Notes: generated from the letters alone by a model not told the origin. A stretch of 64,000 bases of DNA from Proteiniclasticum sediminis (GCF_018128025.1 NZ_JAGSCS010000005.1:99984-163983), one strand, 5' to 3'; positions 42,755 to 52,122 are shown, numbered from the stretch's first letter. Numbers and translations are program-made.

Positions 42755-43840
42755 ATGAAAGTTGTATTAAACAATATTGGTAAAAAATATGAGGGCCGCG
42801 AGGACTTCACCCTGCGCAACATCGACCTGGAGATCGAATCCCAGGACTTCTGCGTAATCCTGGGCCCCTCGGGCTGCGGAAAAACCACGCTGCTTCGCAT
42901 GATCGCGGGCCTAAACTCCATCAGCGAAGGGGACCTCTATTTCAACGACAAACGCATGAACAAAGTGCCGTCCAAGGACCGGGACATCGCCATGGTGTTC
43001 CAGAGCTATGCCCTGTATCCCCACATGACGGTCTATGACAATATGGCCTTCTCCTTGGCCATGCGCCGGGAGCAGAAGAGCGTCATTGACGCCCGGGTGC
43101 GGGAAGCGGCAGAGCTTCTCCAGATCACGAACTACCTCCACTCGAAGCCCTCGGATATTTCCGGCGGACAGCGTCAGCGTGTGGCCCTGGGCCGCGCCAT
43201 GGTCCGAAAACCCAAGGTTTTCCTCATGGACGAACCCCTGTCCAATCTGGACGCCAAGCTTCGAGAACACATGCGGGTGGAACTGGTTCGCCTCCACAAG
43301 TCCCTGGGCACCACCTCCATCTACGTCACCCACGATCAGACGGAAGCCATGACCATGGCCACGAAGATCGTCCTCATGAATGAAGGAAAGATCCAGCAGG
43401 CGGGAAAACCCGAGGAGTTCTACAACAAGCCGGCCAACCTTTTTGTGGCCCGCTTCATCGGCTCGCCCACCATGAATATCTTCCAGGGCCGCATTGAGAA
43501 TGGACAGTTCTTTGCAAAGGACAACCTCTTCAAGGTAAGCCCCAGTGCGGCAGATGCCGAAGCGGTTAAAGCCTTTGAAGGACAGCCCGTATCCCTGGGC
43601 ATTCGTTCCGAGCGCTTCCTCACCACGGCCACAGACGAGAATGTGGAAGTTCGGGTGGATGTGGTGGAAATGCTGGGCAAGGAGAAGATCCTCTACGCCA
43701 ACCTCATTTCCGGCGACGAACTGGTCATTTCCGTTCCGGGTCATCTCCATTTCGAAGAAGGCCAAAGCTACAAGTTCGGTTTGGATCAGGGGGCACTGCA
43801 CTTCTTCTCCACCGAGACCGGCGAACGAATCAACATTTAA
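42755..43840 (+). CDS. msmX: Sugar ABC transporter ATPase (MsmX/MalK-type)
   Basis: A 361-residue ATPase with Walker [10 protein letters not shown], signature ISGGQRQRVALGRAM, Walker B VFLMDEP and H-loop VTHDQTEAM, followed by a regulatory OB-like domain from about residue 240. GAGGAGG lies before the ATG. It is encoded directly after malG, so it is presumably the dedicated motor of this importer; MsmX-type ATPases can also serve other sugar importers. Confidence 0.9.
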   Translation: MKVVLNNIGKKYEGREDFTLRNIDLEIESQDFCVILGPSGCGKTTLLRMIAGLNSISEGDLYFNDKRMNKVPSKDRDIAMVFQSYALYPHMTVYDNMAFSLAMRREQKSVIDARVREAAELLQITNYLHSKPSDISGGQRQRVALGRAMVRKPKVFLMDEPLSNLDAKLREHMRVELVRLHKSLGTTSIYVTHDQTEAMTMATKIVLMNEGKIQQAGKPEEFYNKPANLFVARFIGSPTMNIFQGRIENGQFFAKDNLFKVSPSAADAEAVKAFEGQPVSLGIRSERFLTTATDENVEVRVDVVEMLGKEKILYANLISGDELVISVPGHLHFEEGQSYKFGLDQGALHFFSTETGERINI

Positions 43841-43867
43841 TCATCCCAGGAGCAAAAGGAGCGCAGC

Positions 43868-44926
43868 ATGGTGAAGAAGACAACCCATATGACGGTGAAG
43901 GATGTGGCGGAGAAGGCGGGGGTTTCCCCCTCCACAGTCTCCCGGGTCATTTCCAATCACCCGAAGATCAGTGAGGAAACCAAAGAAAAAGTTTTAAAAA
44001 TCATGGATGAACTGGGCTACTACCCCAATGCCATTGCCCGGTCTCTGGCCAGCAAAAAGACCGGAACCATCGGGGTCATCCTGCCCAACCGTTCCGAGGA
44101 TCTCCTCTTGAACCCCTTCTTCCCGGAAGCGCTGCGAGGCATTCTCAAGGGGGCGGCAGCCTTTGGCTATGACGTTCTCCTGTCCACCAGCACGGAAGGG
44201 AAGAATGAGATGGAGATCGTAAAGACCTTCATCCGCAGCTCCAAGGTGGACGGCATCGTCCTCATGAGCTCCTCCGTGGGGGATGAGAGCCAGGCTTATC
44301 TCAACAACATTGATTTTCCCTATTCCCTCATCGGTTCCCCCTATGACCACAAGGAACGGGTGAACCATGTGGACAATGACAACTATATGGCCGCCTATGA
44401 ACTTACCACCTATCTCAGCATGATTGGCCGAAAGCGCATCGCCCTCATCGCCGGGGAAATCGGCCAGATGGTGACCATGAAGCGTGTGGAAGGGTATCAG
44501 AAAGCCCTCATGGAGAGCAATATCCCCTATGACGAGCATCTGCTCTTCACGGGAAAGTTCGATGAGGAAACGGGATACACCTATGGGGCAGCCATCCTGG
44601 ATATGACCCCCAGGCCCGACGCCATCATCATCACCGACGATCTCATCGCCTTCGGGGCGGTGAAGGTCTTCCAGGGGGCCGGGGTGAGGATCCCCGAGGA
44701 TATGGCCATCGCCAGCTTCAACAACAGCATTTTGTCCCGGTATTCGGACATTCCCCTCACCAGCGTGGAGATTAACTCCTTTGAGCTGGGCTACGAATCC
44801 GTGAACCTTCTCGTCCAGTCCATTGACCAGGGAGTCCGGGGAAACAAGGTCATCATTCCCTACACCATCGTCAAACGGCAGTCCACGGAAGGCCATGACC
44901 CGCTTTTACCGTCACCGGTGTCATAG
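43868..44926 (+). CDS. malR: LacI-family maltodextrin regulator
   Basis: A 352-residue repressor. The N-terminal LacI helix-turn-helix is MTVKDVAEKAGVSPSTVSRV with the hinge helix NAIARSLASKKT, followed by a periplasmic-binding-protein-like sensor domain. The DNA-binding region resembles streptococcal MalR. Palindromic sites with central CG at 31444, 37571 and 37687 are its likely targets; maltose or maltodextrin would release it. It is part of the transporter operon and ends inside a terminator stem. Confidence 0.88.
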   Translation: MVKKTTHMTVKDVAEKAGVSPSTVSRVISNHPKISEETKEKVLKIMDELGYYPNAIARSLASKKTGTIGVILPNRSEDLLLNPFFPEALRGILKGAAAFGYDVLLSTSTEGKNEMEIVKTFIRSSKVDGIVLMSSSVGDESQAYLNNIDFPYSLIGSPYDHKERVNHVDNDNYMAAYELTTYLSMIGRKRIALIAGEIGQMVTMKRVEGYQKALMESNIPYDEHLLFTGKFDEETGYTYGAAILDMTPRPDAIIITDDLIAFGAVKVFQGAGVRIPEDMAIASFNNSILSRYSDIPLTSVEINSFELGYESVNLLVQSIDQGVRGNKVIIPYTIVKRQSTEGHDPLLPSPVS

Positions 44927-44947
44927 AGTTTCTATGGCACCTTTTTT
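44917..44947 (+). terminator. Terminator overlapping the malR stop
   Basis: An 11-bp stem (44917-44927 with 44931-44941, one G-T pair), a GTT loop and six T. The malR stop codon is inside the stem. It probably attenuates expression of the two downstream GH13 genes. Confidence 0.85.
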
Positions 44948-44972
44948 AAAGCACAGCATTTTTGGAGGACCC

Positions 44973-46718
44973 ATGAAGAGACACGCATTGCACCATGCCA
45001 CCACCGTCCCCTATGCCTACGGCCGGGACAAAGATCATCTCTTTCTTCGGCTTCGCACAGCGAAGGACGACGCGAAGAGTGTCCGGGTATTTTACCGGGA
45101 CCGCTACCATTTCCGAAAACCCTTCCTGCTTCAGAACCTAGAACTTCGTCACACCACCCCGGACTTCGACTACTACGAGGTGGTCATCGCCCTACCCCGG
45201 AATCGCTACGCCTACTATTTCGAGATCCAGGACCGGGAGGGGAAGCGCTACTATTATGATGAGCGGGGCATCCGGGAACACCGGAAAAGTCCCATGAAGC
45301 CCTTCCAGTTTCCTTACCTGGCCCCGGAGGATCTGTATCCCGGGGAAGACTGGCTGAAGGAAGCCGTGTGCTACCAGATCTTTCCGGACCGGTTCCGCAA
45401 AGGAGAAGGGGACGCCCAGCCCTGGAGAGAAGGGGAGCTACGTCCCTGGGACTCCCCCGTGACGAGCAAGGGCTTTTATGGCGGCAATCTGGCGGGAATC
45501 CGGGAAAAACTTCCCTATCTGGAGGAGCTGGGGGTTACCCTCCTCTACCTGACCCCGGTGTTTGAATCCAGCTCCAACCATAAGTACAACACCAAGGATT
45601 ATCTTTCCATCGATCCCCACTTTGGCACCTTAGGGGAGTTTCAGCGCCTGGTCAAGGAATGCCATGACCGGGGGATCCGGGTGGTCCTGGATGCGGTGTT
45701 CAACCACACGGGACTGGACTTCTTTGCCTTCCAGGATCTTCTGACACGGCAGGAGGCTTCGCCCTATGGAACCTGGTATCATCCCGATGCCTACCCCGTG
45801 TCCCGGGAGAAGATCAACTACTATACCTTCGCCCACGGCATCGCCCATATGCCGAAACTCAATCTTGGCGAGGCAGAGGCCCGGGCCTACTTCCTCCATG
45901 TGGCCCGGTACTGGATCAAAGAGGCGGATGTGGACGGCTACCGGCTGGATGTCTGCGATGAACTGAGCCATGACTTCCTTCGGGATCTTCGCCGGGCGGT
46001 GAAGGAAGAGAAGGCCGAAGCAGTGCTCATCGGGGAAATCATGCATGAGGCGGAGGCTTTCCTGGACGGCCGGGAACTGGATGCCATCATGAACTATCCT
46101 TTTCGGGATGCGCAGGTGGACTTCTTTGCCAAGGATCATCTCACGGCGGAAAGCTTCACGGGCCTTCTCCAGGAACAAAATGTCCGCTACCGGGAAGAGA
46201 TAGTGGACCAGATGTGGAACCTTCTGGGCAGCCACGATACCCCGCGGTTTCTCACGGAAGCCGGGGGAGACAAGGCGAAGCTGAAACTGGCGGCAGCCTT
46301 CCAGTTCCTTTACCGGGGTGTGCCCTACATCTACTACGGGGACGAGGTGGGCCTTTCCGGAGGACGGGATCCCCTTTGCCGGGGCACCATGCCCTGGGAT
46401 CCCGAGAAGCAGGATTTGGACCTCTACGGGTTCCACCAGTTTCTTGCCCGTCTTCGCAAAACCCATGGGGTCCTGGTGCGGGGCACGGTGGAATTTCCGG
46501 AGGTCCGGGAAAAAGCCTTTATCCTCGCCCGAAAAGATGACCAAGAGGAAATCCTGGCCCTCTTTAACCGAGGCACTGCCCCGGAAGACTTTTCTTCCGC
46601 CCTGATGACGGACCATGAACCCTTGGGGAACTTCCCGAGCCCCCAAAGAGGGGTGGTCCCGCCGCTTGGGCTCTTGCTTTACAGACGACCCATCACCAAC
46701 GAGGAGGATCAGCCATGA
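44973..46718 (+). CDS. Cytoplasmic GH13 maltodextrinase/neopullulanase-like enzyme
   Basis: A 581-residue alpha-glucan hydrolase. An N-terminal beta domain (about 1-120, CBM34-like) precedes the GH13 barrel, with nucleophile D326 (DGYRLDVCDE), acid/base E355 (LIGEIMHEA) and D422 (GSHDTPR). This architecture is that of cyclomaltodextrinase, neopullulanase and maltogenic amylase. No signal peptide, so it acts on imported dextrins. I use the ATG at 44973 after TTTGGAGG; the frame is open to 44823, but that overlaps malR and the terminator. Confidence 0.88.
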   Translation: MKRHALHHATTVPYAYGRDKDHLFLRLRTAKDDAKSVRVFYRDRYHFRKPFLLQNLELRHTTPDFDYYEVVIALPRNRYAYYFEIQDREGKRYYYDERGIREHRKSPMKPFQFPYLAPEDLYPGEDWLKEAVCYQIFPDRFRKGEGDAQPWREGELRPWDSPVTSKGFYGGNLAGIREKLPYLEELGVTLLYLTPVFESSSNHKYNTKDYLSIDPHFGTLGEFQRLVKECHDRGIRVVLDAVFNHTGLDFFAFQDLLTRQEASPYGTWYHPDAYPVSREKINYYTFAHGIAHMPKLNLGEAEARAYFLHVARYWIKEADVDGYRLDVCDELSHDFLRDLRRAVKEEKAEAVLIGEIMHEAEAFLDGRELDAIMNYPFRDAQVDFFAKDHLTAESFTGLLQEQNVRYREEIVDQMWNLLGSHDTPRFLTEAGGDKAKLKLAAAFQFLYRGVPYIYYGDEVGLSGGRDPLCRGTMPWDPEKQDLDLYGFHQFLARLRKTHGVLVRGTVEFPEVREKAFILARKDDQEEILALFNRGTAPEDFSSALMTDHEPLGNFPSPQRGVVPPLGLLLYRRPITNEEDQP

Positions 46719-48493
46719 ACAGCACGTTAAAAAAGATCGCTGCTGCCCTTTTGGCCGCCCTTTTTCTCACCGCCTGCCAGGGCGGGGGAAAAGAGGAGTA
46801 CCAGACCCCGGCGCCGGTTTTTTCCTATGAGAATGCCACCATCTATTTCGCCATGACGGACCGGTTCTACGATGGGGATCCGTCGAAGAACAATTCCTAT
46901 GGCCGAGCCACCGTGGATTCCCACGGCAAGGACATCGGCACCTTCCATGGCGGGGATATTCCGGGGCTCACGAAGAAGCTGGAGGAAGGCTATTTTGAAA
47001 AGCTGGGGGTCAACGCCATCTGGATCACGGCGCCCTATGAGCAGATCCACGGCTACGTCGGGGGAGGTCCCGAAGGGGACTTTGCCCATTACGCCTTCCA
47101 TGGCTACTATGCCCTGGACTGGACCATGATGGATCGGAGCATGGGCACAGTGGAAGAGTTCCGGACCTTTGTGGATACGGCCCATGCCCAGGGGATCCGG
47201 GTCATCATGGATGTGGTCATGAACCATGTGGGCTATCCCAATCTCCAGGACATGCTGGATTTTGGCTATGGAAATGTCACGGGGACCGCGGAGGAGCATG
47301 CTGTGGAAGCGGAAGAAACCTTCTTCGACTATAAGAAGTATGTGGACTACCGCGATGCGGAGGCCTTCCAAAACTTCTACGGAGACTGGGTCCGGGCGGA
47401 TCTTCCCGGGTACAATCCTCCCGGAAATACGGAGATCACCATGGCCCTGGCCGGGCTTCCCGATGTGCGGACGGAGGTTCGGGATAGTCTAGGCCTGGCC
47501 CCCCTTCTCGCCACGAAATGGGCCCAGGAGGACCAGGAGGATGAACCCTGGATCGTTCCGGCGGCCAAAAAGTACCGTCAGGAGCTTCCCCTGTCTCCGG
47601 CGGGCTACATTTCCGCCTGGCTCAGTGCCTGGGTGGAGGAGTTCGGCATCGACGGCTTCCGCATCGATACCGCCAAACATGTGGAGGTGGAGCGCTGGAA
47701 GGAGCTGAAAACCTTAACCAGTTCAGCCCTGAAGACTTACCGGGAAAAGCATCCGGAGAGCCCCGCAGCGAAGTTCACCGAGGATTTCTTCTTCATGGGC
47801 GAGGTCTGGGGCCATGGGATACTGAAGGACTACTACTTTGACAACGGCTTTGATGCCCTCATTAACTTTACCTTCCAGGGGCTGAAGAAGGATGGACCGG
47901 CATTCTTAAAGAAGAACCAGAATAGCGTGTACCAAAAGTACGCCGAGGTTCTGAATACCGATGAAGACTTTAATGTGGTGAGCTACATTTCCCAGCATGA
48001 CACGAACCTCTATCCCCGGGAAAAGCTCATGAAGGGAGGCACGGATCTTCTCCTTCTCCCCGGGGCCGTCATGGTGTTTTACGGGGATGAGACGGCCCGG
48101 CCCATGGGCGATGGGGGCTCTGACCCCACTCAGGGCACCCGGTCCTCCATGAACTGGGACAGCATCGACGAGAAGGTCCTCCAGCACTTCCAGAAGCTGG
48201 GGTCCTTCCGAAACCGCAACATCGCTGTGGGAGCGGGGGAGCACAAGATGCTCAGCGAGGAGCCCTATGTGTTCCAGCGCAGCTATGACCGAAATGGCGT
48301 GAAGAACACGGTCCTCGTCTATCAGGGAGCTCCTGGTGCTGTGACCCTCTCCGTGGAAGGGGCCTTTGCCGAAGGATCCTTTGTGCGGGACGCCTATGCG
48401 GGATCGGTGATGACGGTGAAGGATGGCAAAATTACCCTTACCGTGGATGAGGCAGGACTTTCGCTGCTGGAAGCCGTGGAACCCGTGAAGTAA
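46715..48493 (+). CDS. Surface GH13 alpha-amylase lipoprotein
   Basis: A 592-residue lipoprotein: basic N terminus, hydrophobic stretch, lipobox LTAC (C21), Gly-rich linker, then a GH13 barrel with D318 (DGFRIDTAKH), E363 (MGEVWGHG) and D429 (SQHDTNLY). It resembles MalS-type periplasmic amylases (GH13_19 group) and would cut starch on the cell surface into importable dextrins. It overlaps the previous gene by four bases (ATGA), so the external and internal hydrolases are translated together. Confidence 0.9.
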   Translation: MNSTLKKIAAALLAALFLTACQGGGKEEYQTPAPVFSYENATIYFAMTDRFYDGDPSKNNSYGRATVDSHGKDIGTFHGGDIPGLTKKLEEGYFEKLGVNAIWITAPYEQIHGYVGGGPEGDFAHYAFHGYYALDWTMMDRSMGTVEEFRTFVDTAHAQGIRVIMDVVMNHVGYPNLQDMLDFGYGNVTGTAEEHAVEAEETFFDYKKYVDYRDAEAFQNFYGDWVRADLPGYNPPGNTEITMALAGLPDVRTEVRDSLGLAPLLATKWAQEDQEDEPWIVPAAKKYRQELPLSPAGYISAWLSAWVEEFGIDGFRIDTAKHVEVERWKELKTLTSSALKTYREKHPESPAAKFTEDFFFMGEVWGHGILKDYYFDNGFDALINFTFQGLKKDGPAFLKKNQNSVYQKYAEVLNTDEDFNVVSYISQHDTNLYPREKLMKGGTDLLLLPGAVMVFYGDETARPMGDGGSDPTQGTRSSMNWDSIDEKVLQHFQKLGSFRNRNIAVGAGEHKMLSEEPYVFQRSYDRNGVKNTVLVYQGAPGAVTLSVEGAFAEGSFVRDAYAGSVMTVKDGKITLTVDEAGLSLLEAVEPVK

Positions 48494-48516
48494 GAAAACA
48501 CCAGGATCCATAAAAA

Positions 48517-48552
48517 ACTCCTGACCAAATCACCTTTGGTCAGGAGTTTTTT
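48517..48552. terminator. Bidirectional terminator closing the starch locus
   Basis: A 13-bp stem (48517-48529 with 48535-48547) with a five-base loop, A-run before and T-run after. It lies between the amylase gene and the converging PAP2 gene. Confidence 0.92.
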
Positions 48553-49391
48553 TAGCAGAAGAACCGTCGCCGCAGAGCGCGGAAGGTTTGGGGGTAGAGG
48601 CCCAGGGCAAAGAAGGTGACGAGGAGATAACGCAGCCCGTCAAAGAGCAGCTTCTCGGGAAAGAGGAGCTTCAGTCCTTCCTTCAGGGCAAAGAGCAGGA
48701 GCACCCCCAGGAGATAGCGAAGGGTCTTTTCCCCTGGCCGGCCATCATTGTCAAATTGGACGAAGGCCTTTTCATAGAGAAGACCCAGGACACAGCCCAT
48801 GTAAGCGCCAAAGGCTTTGACGAAGTCCGGGGAGCTTTTCCAGAAGAGGAAGGGAAGAAACACAAGAAAGATCAGGGCATAGAGATAGCGGGGGTTGAGA
48901 ATCCGGTGGAGCTTCGCCATACACCAGGCCGTGGCGATGCCCAGGAGAAGACCTACGAGAACATCCTTGGGATAGTGAAGTCCGAGGTAGAGTCGGGAGT
49001 AAGCCACCAGCGCCATGAGAAGGCCAGCAAGGAAGGCGTCCCGCTTCTTTTTCCGCCGAAGGGCCAGGGCGGTGCCCAGGGAAGCGGCCCCCTGGGCATG
49101 ACCCGAGGGGAAGGCTTTTCCTGTGGCGGTTTCCACCCGGAGGGAGCGGATGCCTTTTTCCCCGATGGGACGGGCGAAGCTGAAGAGCTCCTTCAGGGCA
49201 TTATTGAGGAGAAGGCTGGTAAAGGCCGTGAGGGCCAGAATTTCGCCGAAGCGCTTATCCACGTTCCAGTAGAGGAGAGCCATGAGGGGAATGAGCACAA
49301 TTTCTTCCCCCAGAAGGGTGATGAGCTGAAAAAAGATGTCCAGGGCAGGATGGGAAAAGCTTTGAAGGGCACGTAAGATGTCGAGTTCCAT
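48552..49391 (-). CDS. PAP2-family membrane phosphatase
   Basis: A 279-residue integral membrane protein with about eight helices. The three phosphatase motifs are present: KELFSFARP, PSGHAQG and SRLYLGLHYPKDV. The family dephosphorylates lipid phosphates, including undecaprenyl pyrophosphate and phosphatidate. The length and C-terminal helices resemble the larger Gram-positive PAP2 proteins. The substrate is not determinable. It has its own promoter. Confidence 0.9.
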   Translation of the reverse strand: MELDILRALQSFSHPALDIFFQLITLLGEEIVLIPLMALLYWNVDKRFGEILALTAFTSLLLNNALKELFSFARPIGEKGIRSLRVETATGKAFPSGHAQGAASLGTALALRRKKKRDAFLAGLLMALVAYSRLYLGLHYPKDVLVGLLLGIATAWCMAKLHRILNPRYLYALIFLVFLPFLFWKSSPDFVKAFGAYMGCVLGLLYEKAFVQFDNDGRPGEKTLRYLLGVLLLFALKEGLKLLFPEKLLFDGLRYLLVTFFALGLYPQTFRALRRRFFC

Positions 49392-49427
49392 AATTTCCTC
49401 ACCATGATTTATTATTGCTATGTCTCC

Positions 49428-49455
49428 ATTATAGCTGAAATATTGTGCTTTTCAA
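49428..49455 (-). promoter_or_regulatory. Promoter of the PAP2 gene
   Basis: On the minus strand TTGAAA (49455-49450), a 16-bp spacer and a perfect TATAAT (49433-49428). Confidence 0.75.
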
Positions 49456-49470
49456 CTCAAGGAAAAGAAA

Positions 49471-49491
49471 AAACCTTGCAAGGCAAGGTTT
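49471..49491 (-). terminator. Terminator of the GNAT gene
   Basis: The inverted repeat AAACCTTGC/GCAAGGTTT (49471-49479, 49483-49491) is followed on the minus strand by TTTTCTTTTCC. Confidence 0.88.
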
Positions 49492-49518
49492 TTAGGATTT
49501 AAACTATGGATTCCTCGT

Positions 49519-49971
49519 TTAGAGGGGACAGGCATAGATGCGGGAGGTTTCTCCCCAGGGATGGTAGCCCTCGGCGAGATAATGAAAGCCAAAGCGCTCA
49601 TAGTAGCCCACATGATCCGTGCAGAGATAGAGGGTATCAAATCCCGCTACCCGGGCATCGGTTTTGGCTTTCTCGAGGAGAAGGGAAGCGAGGTTTTTTC
49701 CCCGATAGTCCTCTTCAATGTAGAGGGCGCAGAGCCAGGGCCAAAGATCCATACGGCTGATGAAGTCATTGGGGATGAGCCCTGCGCAGCCAATGATGGT
49801 TTCGCCTTCCAGAAGAAGGTACCAGTGGGGCAAGGAGCTTTTCGTATCCAGGGCATGGGTGATGCAGTCCTCATAGACCCTGCGGCTGTTTTCCGTGGCC
49901 CAGCGCTTTTGAAAATAAGCGATGGCCTGGGGGGCGTATTCCGGGTGTTCCCGAAGAGAGATTAAGGTCAT
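49519..49971 (-). CDS. GNAT-family N-acetyltransferase
   Basis: A 150-residue acyl-CoA-dependent acetyltransferase. The core ALYIEEDYRGKNLASLLLEKA is motif A (the acetyl-CoA pyrophosphate loop R-x-x-G-x-A in a slightly altered form), followed by LYLCTDHVGYYERFGF (motif B). The substrate is unknown. The ATG at 49971 follows GGAGGAAACTGCC; the upstream ATG at 49989 is before that ribosome site and is rejected. Confidence 0.88.
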   Translation of the reverse strand: MTLISLREHPEYAPQAIAYFQKRWATENSRRVYEDCITHALDTKSSLPHWYLLLEGETIIGCAGLIPNDFISRMDLWPWLCALYIEEDYRGKNLASLLLEKAKTDARVAGFDTLYLCTDHVGYYERFGFHYLAEGYHPWGETSRIYACPL

Positions 49972-50443
49972 GGCAGTTTCCTCCTGCATGAGATTGATGG
50001 TGAATAGAAAGAAATTAACTGAATGCTTTTCATCTACGTCGTCTTATGGTTAACCGATCGAAAAAGCTGGGGAGAAGGGAATCCATTCAAAGATTTCTCT
50101 GATCAGAGATAGGTCATCGGTGACTTTCTCTCGGTTTATTTGAGGATGACATTTTGCGGGTCATTACTTTAAGATTGCAGGGAATTAAGGCTTGAGGTAA
50201 AGTTTAGTCTAGTTTCATTATACTGATGGTTTTGATTTTTTGCACACTCTTAATCTTGACCAGATAGTCTTCCTTAGTCACTAGTTCCCCATAGGTGGAA
50301 CAGGTGAGCAAATACAAGCGCTGAAAAAAAGTGGCAGTATTGCCGAAAATTTTCACTGAAGGCTTGAATCGAACCTCAATATACCCTATCATTTAGGTGA
50401 AGAAAAGTGGCAAATTTGCCAAATTAATTCATTGAGGTGGAAG
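49972..50443. other. Low-GC intergenic region with two TGGCA...TTGCC palindromes
   Basis: About 450 bases with no gene I can defend. Base composition drops sharply and stays low through the next gene. Two related palindromes occur 76 bp apart: TGGCA-GTAT-TGCC (50332-50344) and the perfect TGGCAAATTTGCCA (50408-50421), each preceded by an A-run plus G. The second sits just before the ATPase ribosome site, so it could be its operator. A short minus-strand frame (50204-50392) has no ribosome site and may be debris. Confidence 0.5.
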
Positions 50444-51688
50444 ATGAAGGAAGTCAGTAGAGAAATATACCTGAACAGACTGATCAGTAAACGTGAAAAT
50501 GGGATGATTAAAGTCATCACGGGAATCAGAAGATGTGGGAAATCTTATCTGCTTGATCCGCTGTATAAAAATTACCTGCTATCCGAGGGCGTTTCGGAAG
50601 ACCATATTATTAAAATTGAACTGGATAGAGCAACCAATAGAAAGTATCACCACAATGCTGAAGAATTTGAGCAGTATATTTATTCTCTGATCAAGGATGA
50701 AGCCATGCACTATCTCATTTTGGACGAAATTCAGCTTGTGGAGGGATTCGAACTAATCCTTAGTGGCTTATTGTACGAAAAAAACCTCGATGTCTATGTG
50801 ACCGGAAGCAACTCAAAATTTCTATCCACGGATTTAATCACGGAATTTCGTGGGCGAGGTGATCAGATTCAAATGAACTCATTTTCTTTTTCGGAATACT
50901 ACTCAGCAGTCCAGGGCGATAAGAATAAATGCTGGAGAGAGTACATCTCCTACGGAGGAATGCCTTTGCTTCTGTCCCAGAAAACGGATGAAGAGAAATC
51001 CAAATACCTAAAAGATCTATTACAACAGGTCTATTTTAAGGATATTGTTGATCGCTATAAAATTAAAAGGCTGGATGTTCTTGATGCGATCACCAACATT
51101 CTTGCCTCATCCGTGGGTTCTCTGACAAATCCGAAAAAAGTTTATGACACGTTTAAAAGCCGTGGCGAAAAGGAACTGTCGCTGAATACTGTGAACGCCT
51201 ATCTTTCCTATGTTGAAGACTCGTTCATTGTGCGTAAGGCTTGCCGATATGATCTGAAAGGACGAAAATACATCAGTACTCCACATAAATACTATTTTTC
51301 GGACATGGGACTTCGAAATGCGAAACTGAATTTCCGTCAGCAAGAAGAGTCGCATCTTATGGAAAACATCATCTATAATGAACTGGTGATTAGAGGATAC
51401 AATGTTGATGTGGGGGTTGTGGAGATAAGAGAAAATAATAAGCGTATACAGACGGAGATTGATTTTGTCTGTAACGAAGGTAACAAAAAATATTATATTC
51501 AATCTGCATTAAATCTTGATACAAGAGAAAAGACGTTTCAGGAGTCCAGACCTCTCCTGCTTATCGAAGACAGTTTTAAGAAAATCATTATCGTAAAAGA
51601 GGATATCAAACCATGGTATACCGAGGAGGGGATTTTAGTGATGGGGATTTTCGATTTCCTGTTAAATCCTTCTTCACTTGATTTGTAA
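50444..51688 (+). CDS. AAA-family ATPase with DUF4143 C-terminal domain
   Basis: A 414-residue protein with P-loop GIRRCGKSYLL near residue 28, Walker B LILDEIQ, sensor-like VTGSNSKFLS and a C-terminal DUF4143 region with a PD-(D/E)xK-like stretch (VEIRENNKRIQTEIDFVC). Many such proteins occur in scattered, mobile-looking fashion; their function is not established. The start at 50444 follows GAGGTGG. Codon use and base composition are clearly more AT-rich than the neighbours, which points to acquisition by transfer. No partner gene is beside it. Confidence 0.88.
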   Translation: MKEVSREIYLNRLISKRENGMIKVITGIRRCGKSYLLDPLYKNYLLSEGVSEDHIIKIELDRATNRKYHHNAEEFEQYIYSLIKDEAMHYLILDEIQLVEGFELILSGLLYEKNLDVYVTGSNSKFLSTDLITEFRGRGDQIQMNSFSFSEYYSAVQGDKNKCWREYISYGGMPLLLSQKTDEEKSKYLKDLLQQVYFKDIVDRYKIKRLDVLDAITNILASSVGSLTNPKKVYDTFKSRGEKELSLNTVNAYLSYVEDSFIVRKACRYDLKGRKYISTPHKYYFSDMGLRNAKLNFRQQEESHLMENIIYNELVIRGYNVDVGVVEIRENNKRIQTEIDFVCNEGNKKYYIQSALNLDTREKTFQESRPLLLIEDSFKKIIIVKEDIKPWYTEEGILVMGIFDFLLNPSSLDL

Positions 51689-51730
51689 GGCAGCAAGAGG
51701 ACCAGGAAGAATTCAGCGTGAAGAGAAAAA

Positions 51731-51770
51731 AGAATCCGCAGTAAATACCTGAGTATCTACTGCGGATTCT
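51731..51770 (-). terminator. Terminator of tRNA-Leu(CAA)
   Basis: A 13-bp stem (51731-51743, 51758-51770), followed on the minus strand by TTTTTTCTC, directly after the tRNA 3' end. It may also stop the AAA gene from the other side. Confidence 0.85.
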
Positions 51771-51774
51771 GCGA

Positions 51775-51862
51775 TGGTGCCGGTGGCCGGGGTCGAACCG
51801 GCACGGTATCACTACCACGGGATTTTGAGTCCCGCACGTCTGCCAATTCCATCACACCGGCA
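51775..51862 (-). tRNA. tRNA-Leu (anticodon CAA)
   Basis: Minus-strand cloverleaf with acceptor TGCCGGT/ACCGGCA, D-arm GATGGAATTGGCAGAC, anticodon stem CGGGA/TCCCG with loop CTCAAAA (anticodon CAA), a long class II variable arm and T-arm GTTCGAC. The CCA end is encoded (51775-51777). It decodes UUG. Confidence 0.95.
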
Positions 51863-51880
51863 CGTATAGCTTACTTATCG

Positions 51881-51910
51881 ATTTTAGCACAGCCAGGACG
51901 GGGAATGCAA
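51881..51910 (-). promoter_or_regulatory. Promoter of tRNA-Leu(CAA)
   Basis: Minus-strand TTGCAT (51910-51905), an 18-bp spacer and TAAAAT (51886-51881) with TG one base upstream (extended -10), about 19 bp before the tRNA. Confidence 0.65.
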
Positions 51911-52053
51911 GGGGAAGGATGAAAAATCCCGGCCTATGGACTGTGTAAACCGTGGGGAGGCCTTCGCGCTCTTCGAGGTCCCCTCTTTCGGGAATGAGCC
52001 GTCATTGACAGCTCACTTATGGAGAGGGCAGGCTTGCGGATCCAGAGAATTTC

Positions 52054-52122
52054 CTGTCCCCGTTGCCCGGGACGGCTTTTCCTGATACGCTGAAGGTAGC
52101 GTATGCCCCCATAGTCGGGGCA
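52054..52122 (+). other. Three consecutive hairpins before the glutaminase gene
   Basis: GTCCC/GGGAC (52056-52060, 52069-52073) followed by CTTTT looks terminator-like. ATACGCT/AGCGTAT (52085-52091, 52098-52104) follows, then TGCCCC/GGGGCA (52104-52109, 52117-52122) just before the GAGGAGGAG ribosome site. It could be an attenuated leader. I see no match to the glutamine (glnA) riboswitch. Confidence 0.4.

Noticed and set aside
50204-50392. Minus-strand frame of 62 codons in the low-GC island
   Set aside because: No ribosome site, covers one of the palindromes and shows no motif. Possibly debris of a lost gene, but I cannot support it as a gene.
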